Assembly: GCA_037443705.1 (NCBI GenBank)
Contig: JBBINV010000005.1
Span: forward strand, 1 to 64,000
Origin: 2-02-FULL-66-14 sp037443705
Lineage (GTDB): Bacteria; Pseudomonadota; Gammaproteobacteria; Burkholderiales; SG8-39
Reading direction: 5' to 3'
DNA: 64,000 nt
In this document: in pieces, positions 44,882-54,241 of the stretch
How positions within the stretch are numbered: the stretch's first letter is position 1
Layout: the number at the start of each line of letters is the position of its first letter
The notes under the pieces: model-generated
Told to the model about the DNA's origin: nothing
Seen by the model: only the letters and a program-made list of their open reading frames with translations
Databases searched by the model: none
Program-made: the position numbers and the translations under genes

Positions 44882-45427
44882 TCAGGCGGCCGCCGCGGCG
44901 GTCTCGCCTCCGGCGCCGGCTCCTGCCGCGGCCACGATGCCCGCAAGCTCCTCCATCGACAGCACGCGCGAGAGGTCGAGCACGATCACGAACCGGTCGT
45001 CGATCTTGCCCATCGCCTCGACGAAATCTGTCCGGATCGAGGCGCCGAAGTCCGGCGCCGGCTCGATGCTCTCGGGCGGGATCTCGAGAACCTCGTTCAC
45101 CGCGTCGACCACGATCCCCATCTGCTGCACCTCCTCCCCGGGAACCTCGGCGATCACGATGCAGGTGCGCTTCGAAACCGGCTGTGCGGTGCGGCCGAAC
45201 CGGACCATCAGGTCGATCACCGGCACGACCGCGCCGCGCAGGTTGATCACGCCGCGGATGTAAGGCGGAGTCATCGGCATCCGGGTCACCTGGCCGTACT
45301 CGATGATCTCGCGGATTGCGAGGATCCCGATCGCGAAGGTCTCACCTCCGAGCTGGAAGGTGAGGTACTGCCCGGCGTGCGCCGCCTGCTGCGATTCACG
45401 CTCCTGAGTGCTGACGGGTGCGTTCAT
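44882..45427 (-). CDS. cheW: Chemotaxis coupling protein CheW
   Basis: A 181-residue SH3-like scaffold protein that links receptors to CheA. It has YLTFQLGGETFAIGILAIRE, RMPMTPPYIRGVINLRGAVV and VPVIDLMVRFG. An Ala/Gly-rich C-terminal tail of about 15 residues is unusual but probably unstructured. It lies between the two transmembrane receptor genes. Confidence 0.94.
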   Translation of the reverse strand: MNAPVSTQERESQQAAHAGQYLTFQLGGETFAIGILAIREIIEYGQVTRMPMTPPYIRGVINLRGAVVPVIDLMVRFGRTAQPVSKRTCIVIAEVPGEEVQQMGIVVDAVNEVLEIPPESIEPAPDFGASIRTDFVEAMGKIDDRFVIVLDLSRVLSMEELAGIVAAAGAGAGGETAAAAA

Positions 45428-45437
45428 GGGGCCGGCC

Positions 45438-47051
45438 TCAGAATCGCTGGAATTCGGGCTCGAGCGCGAGCGGCGCGGCCGGCTCTTTCGCCGAGGGTTC
45501 GGGTTTGGACAGCTTCGCCTTGGCCTTCGCCGGTGCGGCGGCGGACCCGTGTGCCTCGAGCTTGAAGAAGCCCATCAGGCGCTGCAGCTGCTCGGCCTGA
45601 CCGCTCATCTCCTCGGCGGTCGCCGCCAGTTCCTCCGAGGCCGAGGCGTTCTGCTGCGTGGCCTGGTTGAGCTGCGTCACCGCGGTGTTGATCTGCTTGA
45701 CCCCCGAGGACTGCTCCTCCGAGGCCGCCGTGATCTCCTGCACCAGGTCCGAGGTCTTGGCGATCGAGGGCACCATCTCCTCCAGGAGCTTGCCCGCTTT
45801 TTCCGCGAGCTTGACGCTCGAGCCCGCAAGCTCGCCGATCTCCTGCGCCGCCACCTGGCTGCGCTCGGCCAGCTTTCTCACCTCCGCGGCCACCACCGCG
45901 AAGCCCTTGCCGTGCTCGCCCGCCCTCGCCGCCTCGATCGCGGCATTGAGCGCCAGCAGGTTCGTCTGGTAAGCGATGTCGTCCACGATCCCGATCCGCT
46001 CGGCGATCGACTTCATCGCCGTCACCGTCTCGCGCACCGCCTCGCCCCCCTCTTTCGCCTCCTTGGCCGCCTTTGCGGCCATGCCGTCGGTCACCTTCGC
46101 GTTCTCGGCGTTCTGCGCGATCGAGCTGGTCATCTGCTCCACCGAACTCGAGGTCTCCTCGACGCTGGAGGCCTGCTCGGTCGCCGCCTGGCTGATCGAC
46201 TGCGCGGTGGCGCTCACCTCCTCCGAGGCCGAGGCCAGCGCGTCCGCCGAGCCCCTCACCTCCGCAATGATCTGCGTCAGCTGCTCGTTCATCGTCTTCA
46301 TCGCCGAAAGCAGCTGACCCGTCTCGTCGCGCCGGTCCACCTCGACCGTTGCCGTCAGGTCACCCTTGGCGAGCGTCTCGGCGACGTGCATCGCCCGGGA
46401 GACCGGACGGGTGATCGACAGCGTCACCCACACCGCGAATCCGACCGAGAGGATCAGCGCGGCCACGCCGAGCGCGGCCATCATGTTGCGCGCCGCCTCG
46501 TACTCGGCGCGCGCCTCCGCCGCGCTCTTCTCGACGATCTTCTTCTGCAGGTCGAGGAACGCGTTGACGTTCTCCATGAACGTGTCGAGCGCAGGAAGCG
46601 TACGTTCCCTCATCACGCGCGCCGCCTCCCCGCGGTCGCCTTCCGCGAGCAGCCGGGCAACCTCGCCGAAGGACTGGACGTACGGCGTCCGCGACTCCTT
46701 GATCTTGGCGATCGCCGCCTTGCCCTCGGGCAGGCGCACGAGCTTCTCGGCCTTGTCGATCGCGTGCGTGATCGCGTTCTTGTTTTGTTCGATGCGCTCC
46801 TTGATGCGCGCGACGTGCGCCGGATCGGTGGTGACGAAGAACTCCAGGTTACGGCGCGCGTTGTTGCGCGCGCCGCTGCTCACCTGCATCGCGAGCTCGG
46901 CCTTTACCCAGTCCTGCTCGGTGATGCGGGTCGTGATGCGGTCCATGTTCCGCATCGAAAGCAAGGCAACGGCGAGCAGCCCGCAGAACAGCAGCACCAC
47001 CGTGCCGAAGCCGATGCCGAGCCGCACGCCAATCTTGAGGTTCTTGAACAT
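45438..47051 (-). CDS. Methyl-accepting chemotaxis protein 2
   Basis: A 537-residue receptor. A first membrane helix (IGVRLGIGFGTVVLLFCGLL), a four-helix-bundle periplasmic domain of about 150 residues (MDRITTRITEQDWVKAELAM onward), a second helix (AALGVAALILSVGFAVWVTL), HAMP, and a signalling hairpin encoded in the block shared with receptor 1. The extreme C-terminus is EFQRF, fitting the x-aromatic-x-x-aromatic tether that recruits CheR and CheB in other bacteria. GAAAGGAG precedes the ATG, which shares TAATG with the cheA stop. Confidence 0.93.
   Translation of the reverse strand: MFKNLKIGVRLGIGFGTVVLLFCGLLAVALLSMRNMDRITTRITEQDWVKAELAMQVSSGARNNARRNLEFFVTTDPAHVARIKERIEQNKNAITHAIDKAEKLVRLPEGKAAIAKIKESRTPYVQSFGEVARLLAEGDRGEAARVMRERTLPALDTFMENVNAFLDLQKKIVEKSAAEARAEYEAARNMMAALGVAALILSVGFAVWVTLSITRPVSRAMHVAETLAKGDLTATVEVDRRDETGQLLSAMKTMNEQLTQIIAEVRGSADALASASEEVSATAQSISQAATEQASSVEETSSSVEQMTSSIAQNAENAKVTDGMAAKAAKEAKEGGEAVRETVTAMKSIAERIGIVDDIAYQTNLLALNAAIEAARAGEHGKGFAVVAAEVRKLAERSQVAAQEIGELAGSSVKLAEKAGKLLEEMVPSIAKTSDLVQEITAASEEQSSGVKQINTAVTQLNQATQQNASASEELAATAEEMSGQAEQLQRLMGFFKLEAHGSAAAPAKAKAKLSKPEPSAKEPAAPLALEPEFQRF
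45524..46331. repeat. 808-bp duplicated block, copy B (receptor 2)
   Basis: Second copy of the block at 42940-43747, in the same orientation, separated from it by 1776 bases that hold the rest of receptor 1 and cheW. Confidence 0.95.
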
Positions 47052-49135
47052 TACTGCTCTCCTTTCGCAAACCGTTGATTTCCCGAAACCAGTTTCACCA
47101 GCGCAGCCACGTCGAGAATCAGGGCGACCTCCCCGGTGCCGAGCACCGTGGAGCCCGCAATGCCGCGCAGCTGCCGGAAGAGGCTGCAGAGGGGCTTGAT
47201 TACCGTCTGCTGCTCGCCCACGAGCGAGTCGACCACGAGCCCCGCCTTGCGTGCACCGCAGCGCACCACGACGACGCTTTCGCGCTTCGGTGGCGCGCCC
47301 TCGATCTCGAAGAGCTCCCGCAGCCGGATGTAAGGAAGCACTTCGCCGCGCAGGTCGAAGTGGCGGTGCGCGCCCCCGCGCGCCGCCGGGGGAAGCTCCA
47401 CGCACTCGATCATCTGGTCGAGCGGCACCACGAACGTCGCGCCGCCGACCGCTACCATGAAGCCGTCGATGATCGCGAGCGTGAGCGGCAGTCGTATCGA
47501 CATCGTCGCGCCCGCGCCTCGGCGCGAGGCGACCGCAACCGAACCGCGCAGCGCCTCGATGCTCTTTCTGACCGCGTCCATTCCGACGCCGCGGCCGGAA
47601 ACGTTGGTCACGGTTTCGGCGGTCGAAAAGCCCGGCGCGAAGATCAGGTCGAGGATTTCCGCCTCCGTGAGGGTGGCTCCTGCCGCGACCAGACCCGCCG
47701 CATGCGCCTTGGCGAGGATTCGTTCAGGATCGATTCCGCGTCCGTCGTCGCTCACCTCGATCACGATCGCGCCGGAATCGTGGCGCGCCGCCAGCCGCAG
47801 CGTGCCCCGCGCCGGCTTGCCGGCGGCCCGGCGTGCCCCCGGGCTCTCGATGCCATGATCGACCGCGTTGCGCACGAGATGCATCAGGGGATCGGCGATG
47901 CGCTCGACCACCGACTTGTCGAGCTCGGTTTCGCCGCCTTCGATCACGAGATCGATCTCCTTGCCGAGCTCGCGCCCGAGCTCGCGGGCAACGCGCCGAA
48001 AGCGCGCGAACGTCTCGCCGATCTGCACCATGCGGAGCTGCAGCGCGCCGTTGCGGATTTCCTCGACCAACGCCGACACCCCCGCTGCCGCCTCCTGAAG
48101 CTCGCCACGGCCCTCGCGCGCGAGCGCGTTCACGCCGGCGCCCGCGATCACGAGCTCGCCGACGAGGTCGATCAGCCGGTCGAGCCGGTCGGCAGCCACA
48201 CGGATGAAGCGTCCGTCGTCGCTCCTGCGCTCTCTCGCGCGCGTCTGCTTGTCGAGCGCGGCGTCCACTACCGGCGCCTTGACCAGTCCTTCGCCGACGA
48301 GCGCCTCGCCGAGCAGCGCGCGTCCCTGGGTCGCGAGCGCCGCCTCCAGTTCGCCTTTGGTGAGCGCCCCGCAAGCGACCAGGATCTCGCCGAGGCGCGT
48401 GCGCTCCTCGGGGAGCTGCTCGATCAGCGCGATGTAATCGGCGGTGCGGCTGTCGGGAGGCAGGATGCGGACGCTGCAATCGTCGCGCACGAACTTGAAC
48501 GCGCTCTCGATCTGGCCGCGCTCGGCCGGGCTTTTCAGCCGCAGCTCGAAGCCGAGATAGCAGGCTTCCGGATCCATTTCCGCGAAGCCCGGCATGGCGT
48601 CGGTGAGGACGACGAGATGGCGGACTTCGCCCAGCGTCTCCAGGTAGCCGATCACGGAGGCCGGTTCGAAGCCGTTGCGCAGTGCGTCGCGCTGGAAGCG
48701 CAGCGAGATGTGCCATTCGTCGCCCGCGCGTGTGCCACCGCGGAGCAGCGCCTCGAGCCGTGCGCGCAGCACGGATTCGCGTTCCGTCGAAACGCCGCCG
48801 TTCTCGTGCAGCAGGCCCTCGATATGGTCGCGGCACTCGACCAGCAGCGCGCTGGCCGCGGCGTCGAACGAAAGCCGTCCGCCGCGCATCGCGTCGAGCA
48901 CGCTCTCCACGACATGGGTGAAGGAGACGACGCGCTCGTGCCCGAACAGGCCCGCCGAACCCTTGATCGTGTGCGCGGCGCGAAACAGCGCGTTGAGCGC
49001 GTCGGCGTTCGCGGGGTCCGCCTCGAGCCGCTGCAGGCAGCTCTCCATCTGCTGCAGCATGTCGCGACTCTCCTCGAGGAATACCTCGGCCGCGGCCTCG
49101 ATCGAGAACTTCGTGGCTTCTCCGTGCTCGCCCAT
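47051..49135 (-). CDS. cheA: Chemotaxis histidine kinase CheA
   Basis: A 694-residue kinase. The N-terminal Hpt domain carries His55 in RAAHTIKGSAGLFG. Residues about 150-320 hold a region with LGEILVACGALTKGELEAAL and ALLGEALVGEGLVK, which is like a repeated two-helix linker and is not the usual CheY-binding P2. Dimerisation, ATPase (LVRNAVDHGIESP, VSDDGRGID, GRGVGMDAV) and CheW-like domains follow. GAAGGAG precedes the ATG. Confidence 0.95.
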   Translation of the reverse strand: MGEHGEATKFSIEAAAEVFLEESRDMLQQMESCLQRLEADPANADALNALFRAAHTIKGSAGLFGHERVVSFTHVVESVLDAMRGGRLSFDAAASALLVECRDHIEGLLHENGGVSTERESVLRARLEALLRGGTRAGDEWHISLRFQRDALRNGFEPASVIGYLETLGEVRHLVVLTDAMPGFAEMDPEACYLGFELRLKSPAERGQIESAFKFVRDDCSVRILPPDSRTADYIALIEQLPEERTRLGEILVACGALTKGELEAALATQGRALLGEALVGEGLVKAPVVDAALDKQTRARERRSDDGRFIRVAADRLDRLIDLVGELVIAGAGVNALAREGRGELQEAAAGVSALVEEIRNGALQLRMVQIGETFARFRRVARELGRELGKEIDLVIEGGETELDKSVVERIADPLMHLVRNAVDHGIESPGARRAAGKPARGTLRLAARHDSGAIVIEVSDDGRGIDPERILAKAHAAGLVAAGATLTEAEILDLIFAPGFSTAETVTNVSGRGVGMDAVRKSIEALRGSVAVASRRGAGATMSIRLPLTLAIIDGFMVAVGGATFVVPLDQMIECVELPPAARGGAHRHFDLRGEVLPYIRLRELFEIEGAPPKRESVVVVRCGARKAGLVVDSLVGEQQTVIKPLCSLFRQLRGIAGSTVLGTGEVALILDVAALVKLVSGNQRFAKGEQ

Positions 49136-49138
49136 GGC

Positions 49139-49435
49139 TTACTCCTTCGGGGCCGTCCAGCGGTCCTCGCAGCGGTAGGCGCGGAGCAGCGCCGCGACGG
49201 GTGCGCTCTTCGCGCCGATGACCGCACCTGCGCCGAGCGAAGCGAGCTCGCGCCGGACCAGTTCGAGGAGCTGGAACCCCGAGCTGTCGAACTCGGTCGC
49301 CTGCGACAGATCGAACCGAACCGGAGCGCCGCCTTCTACGACGCTGGCGAGCGCTTCCTTCATTCTCGCCGCGTGGTAGATGTCGGCCGAGCCGCTCACG
49401 CGCACAGTGTCTCCATCCCGGGTGATCTCGATCAT
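49139..49435 (-). CDS. STAS-domain protein
   Basis: A 98-residue single STAS domain (MIEITRDGDTVRVSGSADIY, FDLSQATEFDSSGFQLLELV). The phosphorylatable Ser of anti-sigma-factor antagonists lies in DSSG. Its position between cheY and cheA suggests a part in this chemosensory cluster, as in some other clusters; no serine kinase partner is adjacent. GAAGGAG precedes the ATG. Confidence 0.88.
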   Translation of the reverse strand: MIEITRDGDTVRVSGSADIYHAARMKEALASVVEGGAPVRFDLSQATEFDSSGFQLLELVRRELASLGAGAVIGAKSAPVAALLRAYRCEDRWTAPKE

Positions 49436-49446
49436 GTCGTTCTCCT

Positions 49447-49815
49447 TCAGGGCAGCACCAGCCGCGACACCGCATCCAGCATCTGCGGGGGCTGGAACGG
49501 CTTCACCATCCACGCCTTCGCTCCGGCCGATCTTCCTTCGGCCATCTTCGCTTCCTGCGACTCGGTGGTGAGCATAATGATCGGCGTGAACTTGTAGGCG
49601 GGCATTCCTTTCAGCGCGCGCACCAGGGCGATGCCGTCCATGTTCGGCATGTTTACGTCGCTGATGACCAGGTGCACCTTGCGCCCATCGAGCTTCGCGA
49701 CCGCGTCCTTGCCGTCGCAGGCTTCGAGCACGTCGTAGCCCGCGCCGCGCAGCGTGAGCGCCACCACCTGCCGCAGCGACGCCGAGTCGTCCACCACCAG
49801 AATCGTCTTCGCCAT
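49447..49815 (-). CDS. cheY: Chemotaxis response regulator CheY
   Basis: A 122-residue stand-alone receiver. Asp9/10 (VVDDSAS), phospho-Asp53 (VISDVNMPNMDG), Thr in MLTTES and Lys in WMVKPF complete the active site. It accepts phosphate from CheA and acts on flagellar or other motors. GAGGAGG precedes the ATG. Confidence 0.94.
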   Translation of the reverse strand: MAKTILVVDDSASLRQVVALTLRGAGYDVLEACDGKDAVAKLDGRKVHLVISDVNMPNMDGIALVRALKGMPAYKFTPIIMLTTESQEAKMAEGRSAGAKAWMVKPFQPPQMLDAVSRLVLP

Positions 49816-49824
49816 CGCGCCTCC

Positions 49825-50883
49825 TCAGAAAAAGGTGACAGCGGAGCCGGCGCCGGCGCTCGCCGGTGCCGCGACGGAAGCGGCGTGGTTGCGATGCTGC
49901 TCCTCGGTCGTGTAGCCGACCCGCATCTCGGCCAACCACGCCTCTGCCGACACCTGCTCGCCGGGGCGCCCGAGCGCGCCGGTCACGCGCTCGGCGAGGC
50001 GCGCGATGTCGTCGCGCGCCTGCGCCAGGATCTGGCTGGTGCGATCCTGGAACTGGAGCTGCACAATGACCTGCTCGATCGCCTCGCGAATGCCGCGGCT
50101 CTCCGCGAGGAGCGCCTGTCCGGAGCTCTTGAGCCCCTCGACTCCGTTCTTGAAGCGCTCGAGCACCGCGCGGATGGTCGCTTCCGCGCCGCCGAGCGCG
50201 CGATGGTCCTCGCCCGCCGCATGCGCAGCTGCCGCTTTCGCCGCGAGCATCGCGGCGCCGATCGTCTCGGCCTTCTCGCGCATGCGTGCGCCAGTCTGCG
50301 CCGAGCGCCCCGAGAGCGTGCGCACCGCGTCGGCAACCACCGCGAAGCCACGCCCGGACTCGCCGGCGCGGGCCGCCTCGATCGCGGCGTTGAGCGCAAG
50401 CAGGTTCGTCTGGCTGGCAATGCTCGAGACCTCTATTGCCATTTCCTTCAGCTCCCCGGCGTAGTCGCCCAGGCGCTGCACGTCCGCGGCGATCGCGTCG
50501 CGCGCGCGCATCGCCTCCTGCAGCGTCCGCGTGAGCGCGGCCAGGTCCTGCTCGCAGGCGCCGAGCAGCGCGACGACTCCCGCGCCGTCGCCGTGCATCG
50601 CACCTGCGGTCCGCTCGGAGGCACGCGCCGTCGCTTCGATCCGGCCGATCAGTTGCGTGAGGTTCGCGACGAGCTCGCCGATGGCGCGTTCGGTCTGGCT
50701 GCGCGAGGATTCGATGTTTCGCGCCCACACGGGGAGCACGTGGGCGCAGAGCCGGTCGAGCCCCTCGATCCCGGGCCGCGGCGAGGGCGCCGGGGCCTCC
50801 TGCGCCGGAGCGTTTCGCGGCGCATCGAAGAACAGCGACACCAGAGGCGTCCAGAAACCCGATCCCGCGTCACTTGCCTTCAT
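49825..50883 (-). CDS. Soluble methyl-accepting chemotaxis-like protein
   Basis: A 352-residue protein with no membrane helix and no HAMP domain. Residues about 80-290 form a coiled coil, with the receptor signalling tip AIEAARAGESGRGFAVVADAVR followed by FQDRTSQILAQARDDIARL. It is shorter than normal receptors and has no recognised sensory domain, so it may sense through another protein. ATG 50883 is chosen because GAGG precedes it; the frame is open further upstream. It is the first gene of the cluster. Confidence 0.85.
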   Translation of the reverse strand: MKASDAGSGFWTPLVSLFFDAPRNAPAQEAPAPSPRPGIEGLDRLCAHVLPVWARNIESSRSQTERAIGELVANLTQLIGRIEATARASERTAGAMHGDGAGVVALLGACEQDLAALTRTLQEAMRARDAIAADVQRLGDYAGELKEMAIEVSSIASQTNLLALNAAIEAARAGESGRGFAVVADAVRTLSGRSAQTGARMREKAETIGAAMLAAKAAAAHAAGEDHRALGGAEATIRAVLERFKNGVEGLKSSGQALLAESRGIREAIEQVIVQLQFQDRTSQILAQARDDIARLAERVTGALGRPGEQVSAEAWLAEMRVGYTTEEQHRNHAASVAAPASAGAGSAVTFF

Positions 50884-51088
50884 TCTTGCCTCGTACGTTC
50901 TTCGTCCGGCGCGGCGGTATGCCGCGCTGCCGGTCATCGTCTTCGGGGCCAGGCGGAATCAGGGCCTGGTGTGCTCGCCGCGGTGTCAGAGCGGCGACGG
51001 GAGATCCGCTCCCGGTGATGGGCAGACTAGCAGCCGGGAACGAGTCGCAGTATGGGGGTTAGCGGCAGGAATCCGCCGCTGTTAAGGG

Positions 51089-52300
51089 TCAGGCGGCCAG
51101 CGCGCGAACGGCCGGGGGCCGAAGCTCGAGCTCCGCCCGCACCACGCCTCCTGCGCCGCGAACCTCCAGGCGACCGCCCGCGCCCGGCAGCAGCGTGCGC
51201 GCGAGCGCGAGACCCGCACCCTGCCCGCCTGCGGGCGCGAACGCACCCGGGTTCTCGACGACGAGGCGCACACCCTCGCGCCATGCCTGCAGGCCCACGG
51301 CGACGCCTGCGTCGGCGCGCGCGCGGTGCTTGACCGCGTTCCACACCAGCTCGTTGATGACGAGCGCGACCGGCACCGCCTCGCCTTCGGCGAGCGCCCA
51401 GCGAGCTTCGCCTTGCGGCTCGTAGCGGATGTCCGCCGCGGAGATCGTGCGCAGCGTGAACAGGATTTCGAGCAGCAGCGGCTCGAGGCGCACATCGTCC
51501 GCGCCGCGCCCGTGCAGGCCGTGTACCTTGGCGATCACCTGGATCTGGCTGATCGCCGCGCGCAGCGCCTCCTCGAGCTCGGGACTGCGGGCGATGCGCG
51601 TCTGCAGCAGCCCGGTCACGCCCTGCAGGCTGTTCTTGATGCGGTGGTGCACCTCGCGCACCAGCGCGTCTCGCTGGCGACGGGCTTCCTCCAGCCGAAC
51701 TGCCTCGCCGCGCTTGGTCGCGGTGATGTCGTGGCCGACCGTGATGATCCCGCCGTCGCCCAGACGTCGCTCGTGGATCAGGATCCAGCGGCCGTCCGCG
51801 TAGCGGATCTCGAACGGTCCCGAAAGCTTGCGCCTGCGCTCGAGACGTTCCGCGACCCATTCCGCCTCGCGGCCGATCGCATCGGCGATGTAGCCGGCGG
51901 CCACGGCGGCCCGGAGATGGTCCTCGAAGCGCCGCCCCGGCTCGAGCGTCTCTGCGATCCCTGCGTTGCAGGCGATCACGTGCCGATTGGCCAGCACGAT
52001 GCGATCGCCGGCGTCGCAGATCACCACCGTCTCGGCCAGATCGTCGATCGCTGCCCGCAGCCGCTCGTCGGCTTCGCGCGCCCGTTGCTCATTCCGCACC
52101 TGCTCGGTGACGTCGGATCCCAGGTTGCGGTAGCCCAGGAAGTTGCCGCGCTCATCAAAAAACGGCATGCCGCTCACGTTGATCCAGGCCTCGCCGCCGG
52201 GATCCCTTCTCAGGAAGCGGAAATTGCGAAACGGCTCGCGCCGCGCCAGCTTCTCGAGGTGCGACTTCCACGGCTCCTGAGTGAAATCGGCTCCCGGGGG
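51089..52300 (-). pseudogene. Multi-PAS histidine kinase, C-terminal part after frameshift
   Basis: This segment continues the gene at 52155-53633 in another frame. It encodes the rest of a PAS domain (ADFTQEPWKSHLEKLARREP), a further PAS domain (ETVVICDAGDRIVLANRHVI), and a HisKA_2-type kinase core (LVREVHHRIKNSLQGVTGLL, ELVWNAVKHRARAD, GLALARTLLPGAGG). Deleting one base near 52293-52300 would restore a single 847-residue protein (2545 bases is one more than a multiple of three). The spot is a CCCGGGGG run, prone to sequencing or slippage errors. The true start of this half alone, if made, is unknown. Confidence 0.82.
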
Positions 52301-53633
52301 CGGCAAGGTCGAGCCGGTTCTTGCCGATGTACCAGCCGGGGGACACGCCGCGCGCCGCCGCGATCGAGTCCGAAACCCAGGTATAGCGGCCCTCGGCGTC
52401 CTGCTCCGAGAGCATGTCGCCGCTCGCAAGCGTGAAGTCCCGGAACCGGGCTTCGCTCTGCGCCAGAGCGAGCTCCGCTTGCTTGCGCTGCGTGATGTTG
52501 ACCCCCACGAAGAGCGTGCCCCCGTCGGGCAGGCGCTGCTCGGTGACCATCAGCCAGATCCCGTCCTGGCGCCGCACCTCGTATGGGCCTGTGGGCGCGC
52601 GCCTCGCCGCCATCCGCCGCTCGAGCCAGCCCTCCTCGTTGCCCACCGCATCGGGGAACAGGCCGTGCGTCACCGCGGCGCGCAGGAACTCCTCGAACCG
52701 GCGACCCGGCGTGATCGATTCCGCGACCGGCGCGTTCAGCTCGGCAAACCACCGGTTGACCAGGATGAAGCGGTCGTCCGCATCGCACAGCGCCACCGCC
52801 TCCGAGAAATGCTCGATCGCGGCCCGCAGCCGCTCGTCGGCCTCGCGCGCGCGCTGCTCGCTCCGGATGCGCTCGGTAATGTCGGTGCTGCTGTTCCGGT
52901 AGCCGAGGAACCGCCCCGCCTCGTCGAAGAACGGCACGCCGTTCACCGAGATCACCGCGCCTCCGTCCGGCCCCGCCGTCACGTAGCGGAAATCCCGGAA
53001 CGGCTCGTGCCTCTCGAGTGCCTCGAGGTGCGACTTCCACGGCTCGCGCGCGAGGTCGGCGCGCGGCGCGATCACTTCCACGCGCCTGCGCCCGACGTAC
53101 CATTCCGGAGGCACCCCGCGGCGGCGCGCGCCGACCGATTCCGAGACCCACGTGTAGCGGCCGTCGGCGTCGATCTCCGCGAAGAAGTCCCCGTTGGCGC
53201 GCGCGAAATCGCGAAAGCGCGCTTCGCTTTGCGCAAGGGCGCGCTCGGCGCGCTTGAGCTGTGTCACGTCGCGCCCCACGCCGCTGTAGCCGCGGAAGCG
53301 GCCCGCGCGATCGAAGATGGGCACTCCGCTCACGTTGACCCATCGGACCGTGGCGTCGTCGGCCGGGTACGGCGCCTCGAAGTCCCTGAATGGCTCGTGC
53401 CGCTCGAGGGTCTCGCGGTGCGCGCGCCAATGCGGATCGTCCGGGTCGGCGCGCGCCACTTCCCAGCGCGTCTTGCCGATCAGCGAGGCAAGCGAGCGCC
53501 CTATCCTCTCGGGCGCGCCGTCCGAGTACCAGACGAAGCGAAAATGCCCGTCCTGCTCCCAGAACCAGTCCGCGCTCAGCGCCAGCAGCTCGCGCAGGCG
53601 CCCGGCTTCGAGCGCCGGGTCTTCCTTCCTCAA
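52155..53633 (-). pseudogene. Multi-PAS histidine kinase, N-terminal part before frameshift
   Basis: The first half of the kinase, starting at TTG in a TTGA overlap with the response-regulator stop. It carries PAS domains at about residues 15-130, 140-255, 265-380 and part of a fourth. The pair of PAS domains 2-3 and the pair 4-5 are clearly duplicates (ARFRDF...GRYTWVS...EPWKSHLE...EQRAREADERLRAAI occurs in each). The correct reading ends at NRLDLAAPG; the residues after this are out-of-frame tail. No membrane segment is present. Confidence 0.82.
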
Positions 53634-54241
53634 CCGCGGTTCCCGGGCGAGTTGAGCGTGTCCGCGGCGCGCAGCAGGTCCTCGGCGACCTCGCTCACGC
53701 GCCGGCGCTGGGCGCGCGCGCTGTCGCGCAGGCGCGCGAACGCGGCGTCGCGGTCGATGCGAAGGCGCTCCATGAGGATCCCGATCGCCATGCTCGTCTC
53801 GCGGCCCTGGCGCAGCGCGGTGCTCAGCTGGTCGCGCGTGCTGCGAAGCTCGAGCAGCTCCTTGGCCCGTGCGAGCGCGGACTCGAGCGCCGGCACGAGG
53901 CTGGCCACGTCGATCGGCTTGATGAGGTAGCCGAGCGCGCCGTGGCTCGCGGCCTCGCGCACGATATCGAGGTCGCCGTAGGCCGACAGGATCAGAGTGC
54001 AGCAGGCGAACTCGTCGAGCAGCCGGCGCGAGAGCTCCGCCCCCGACATCCCCGACATGCGCATGTCTACGAGCGCGAGGTCGAACGGCTGCTCGCGCGC
54101 GCGCTCTATCGCCTCCTCGGCGCTCGAGGCGCTGGTCACGCGGTAGCCGGCGCGGCTCAGGCCCTCGCCCAGGGTGGCGAGAACCAGCCGGTCGTCGTCG
54201 ACCAGCAGCAGGTTCGCTATGACGGCGGCCTTCGAGTTCAT
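53630..54241 (-). CDS. ANTAR-domain response regulator
   Basis: A 203-residue receiver plus ANTAR protein. The receiver shows VDDDRLVLATLG, phospho-Asp in LALVDMRMSGMSG and Lys in YLIKPIDV. The C-terminal helices (SMAIGILMERLRIDRDAAFA, RRRVSEVAEDLLRA) are the RNA-binding ANTAR domain, which prevents transcription termination by binding paired hairpins in leader RNAs. The start shares ATGA with the upstream kinase stop. A HisKA_2 kinase on each side fits known ANTAR pairings. Confidence 0.92.
   Translation of the reverse strand: MNSKAAVIANLLLVDDDRLVLATLGEGLSRAGYRVTSASSAEEAIERAREQPFDLALVDMRMSGMSGAELSRRLLDEFACCTLILSAYGDLDIVREAASHGALGYLIKPIDVASLVPALESALARAKELLELRSTRDQLSTALRQGRETSMAIGILMERLRIDRDAAFARLRDSARAQRRRVSEVAEDLLRAADTLNSPGNRG

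Noticed and set aside
42940..46331. The 808-bp direct repeat as an insertion sequence or mobile element
   Set aside because: It is entirely coding for receptor signalling domains and has no terminal inverted repeats or transposase.
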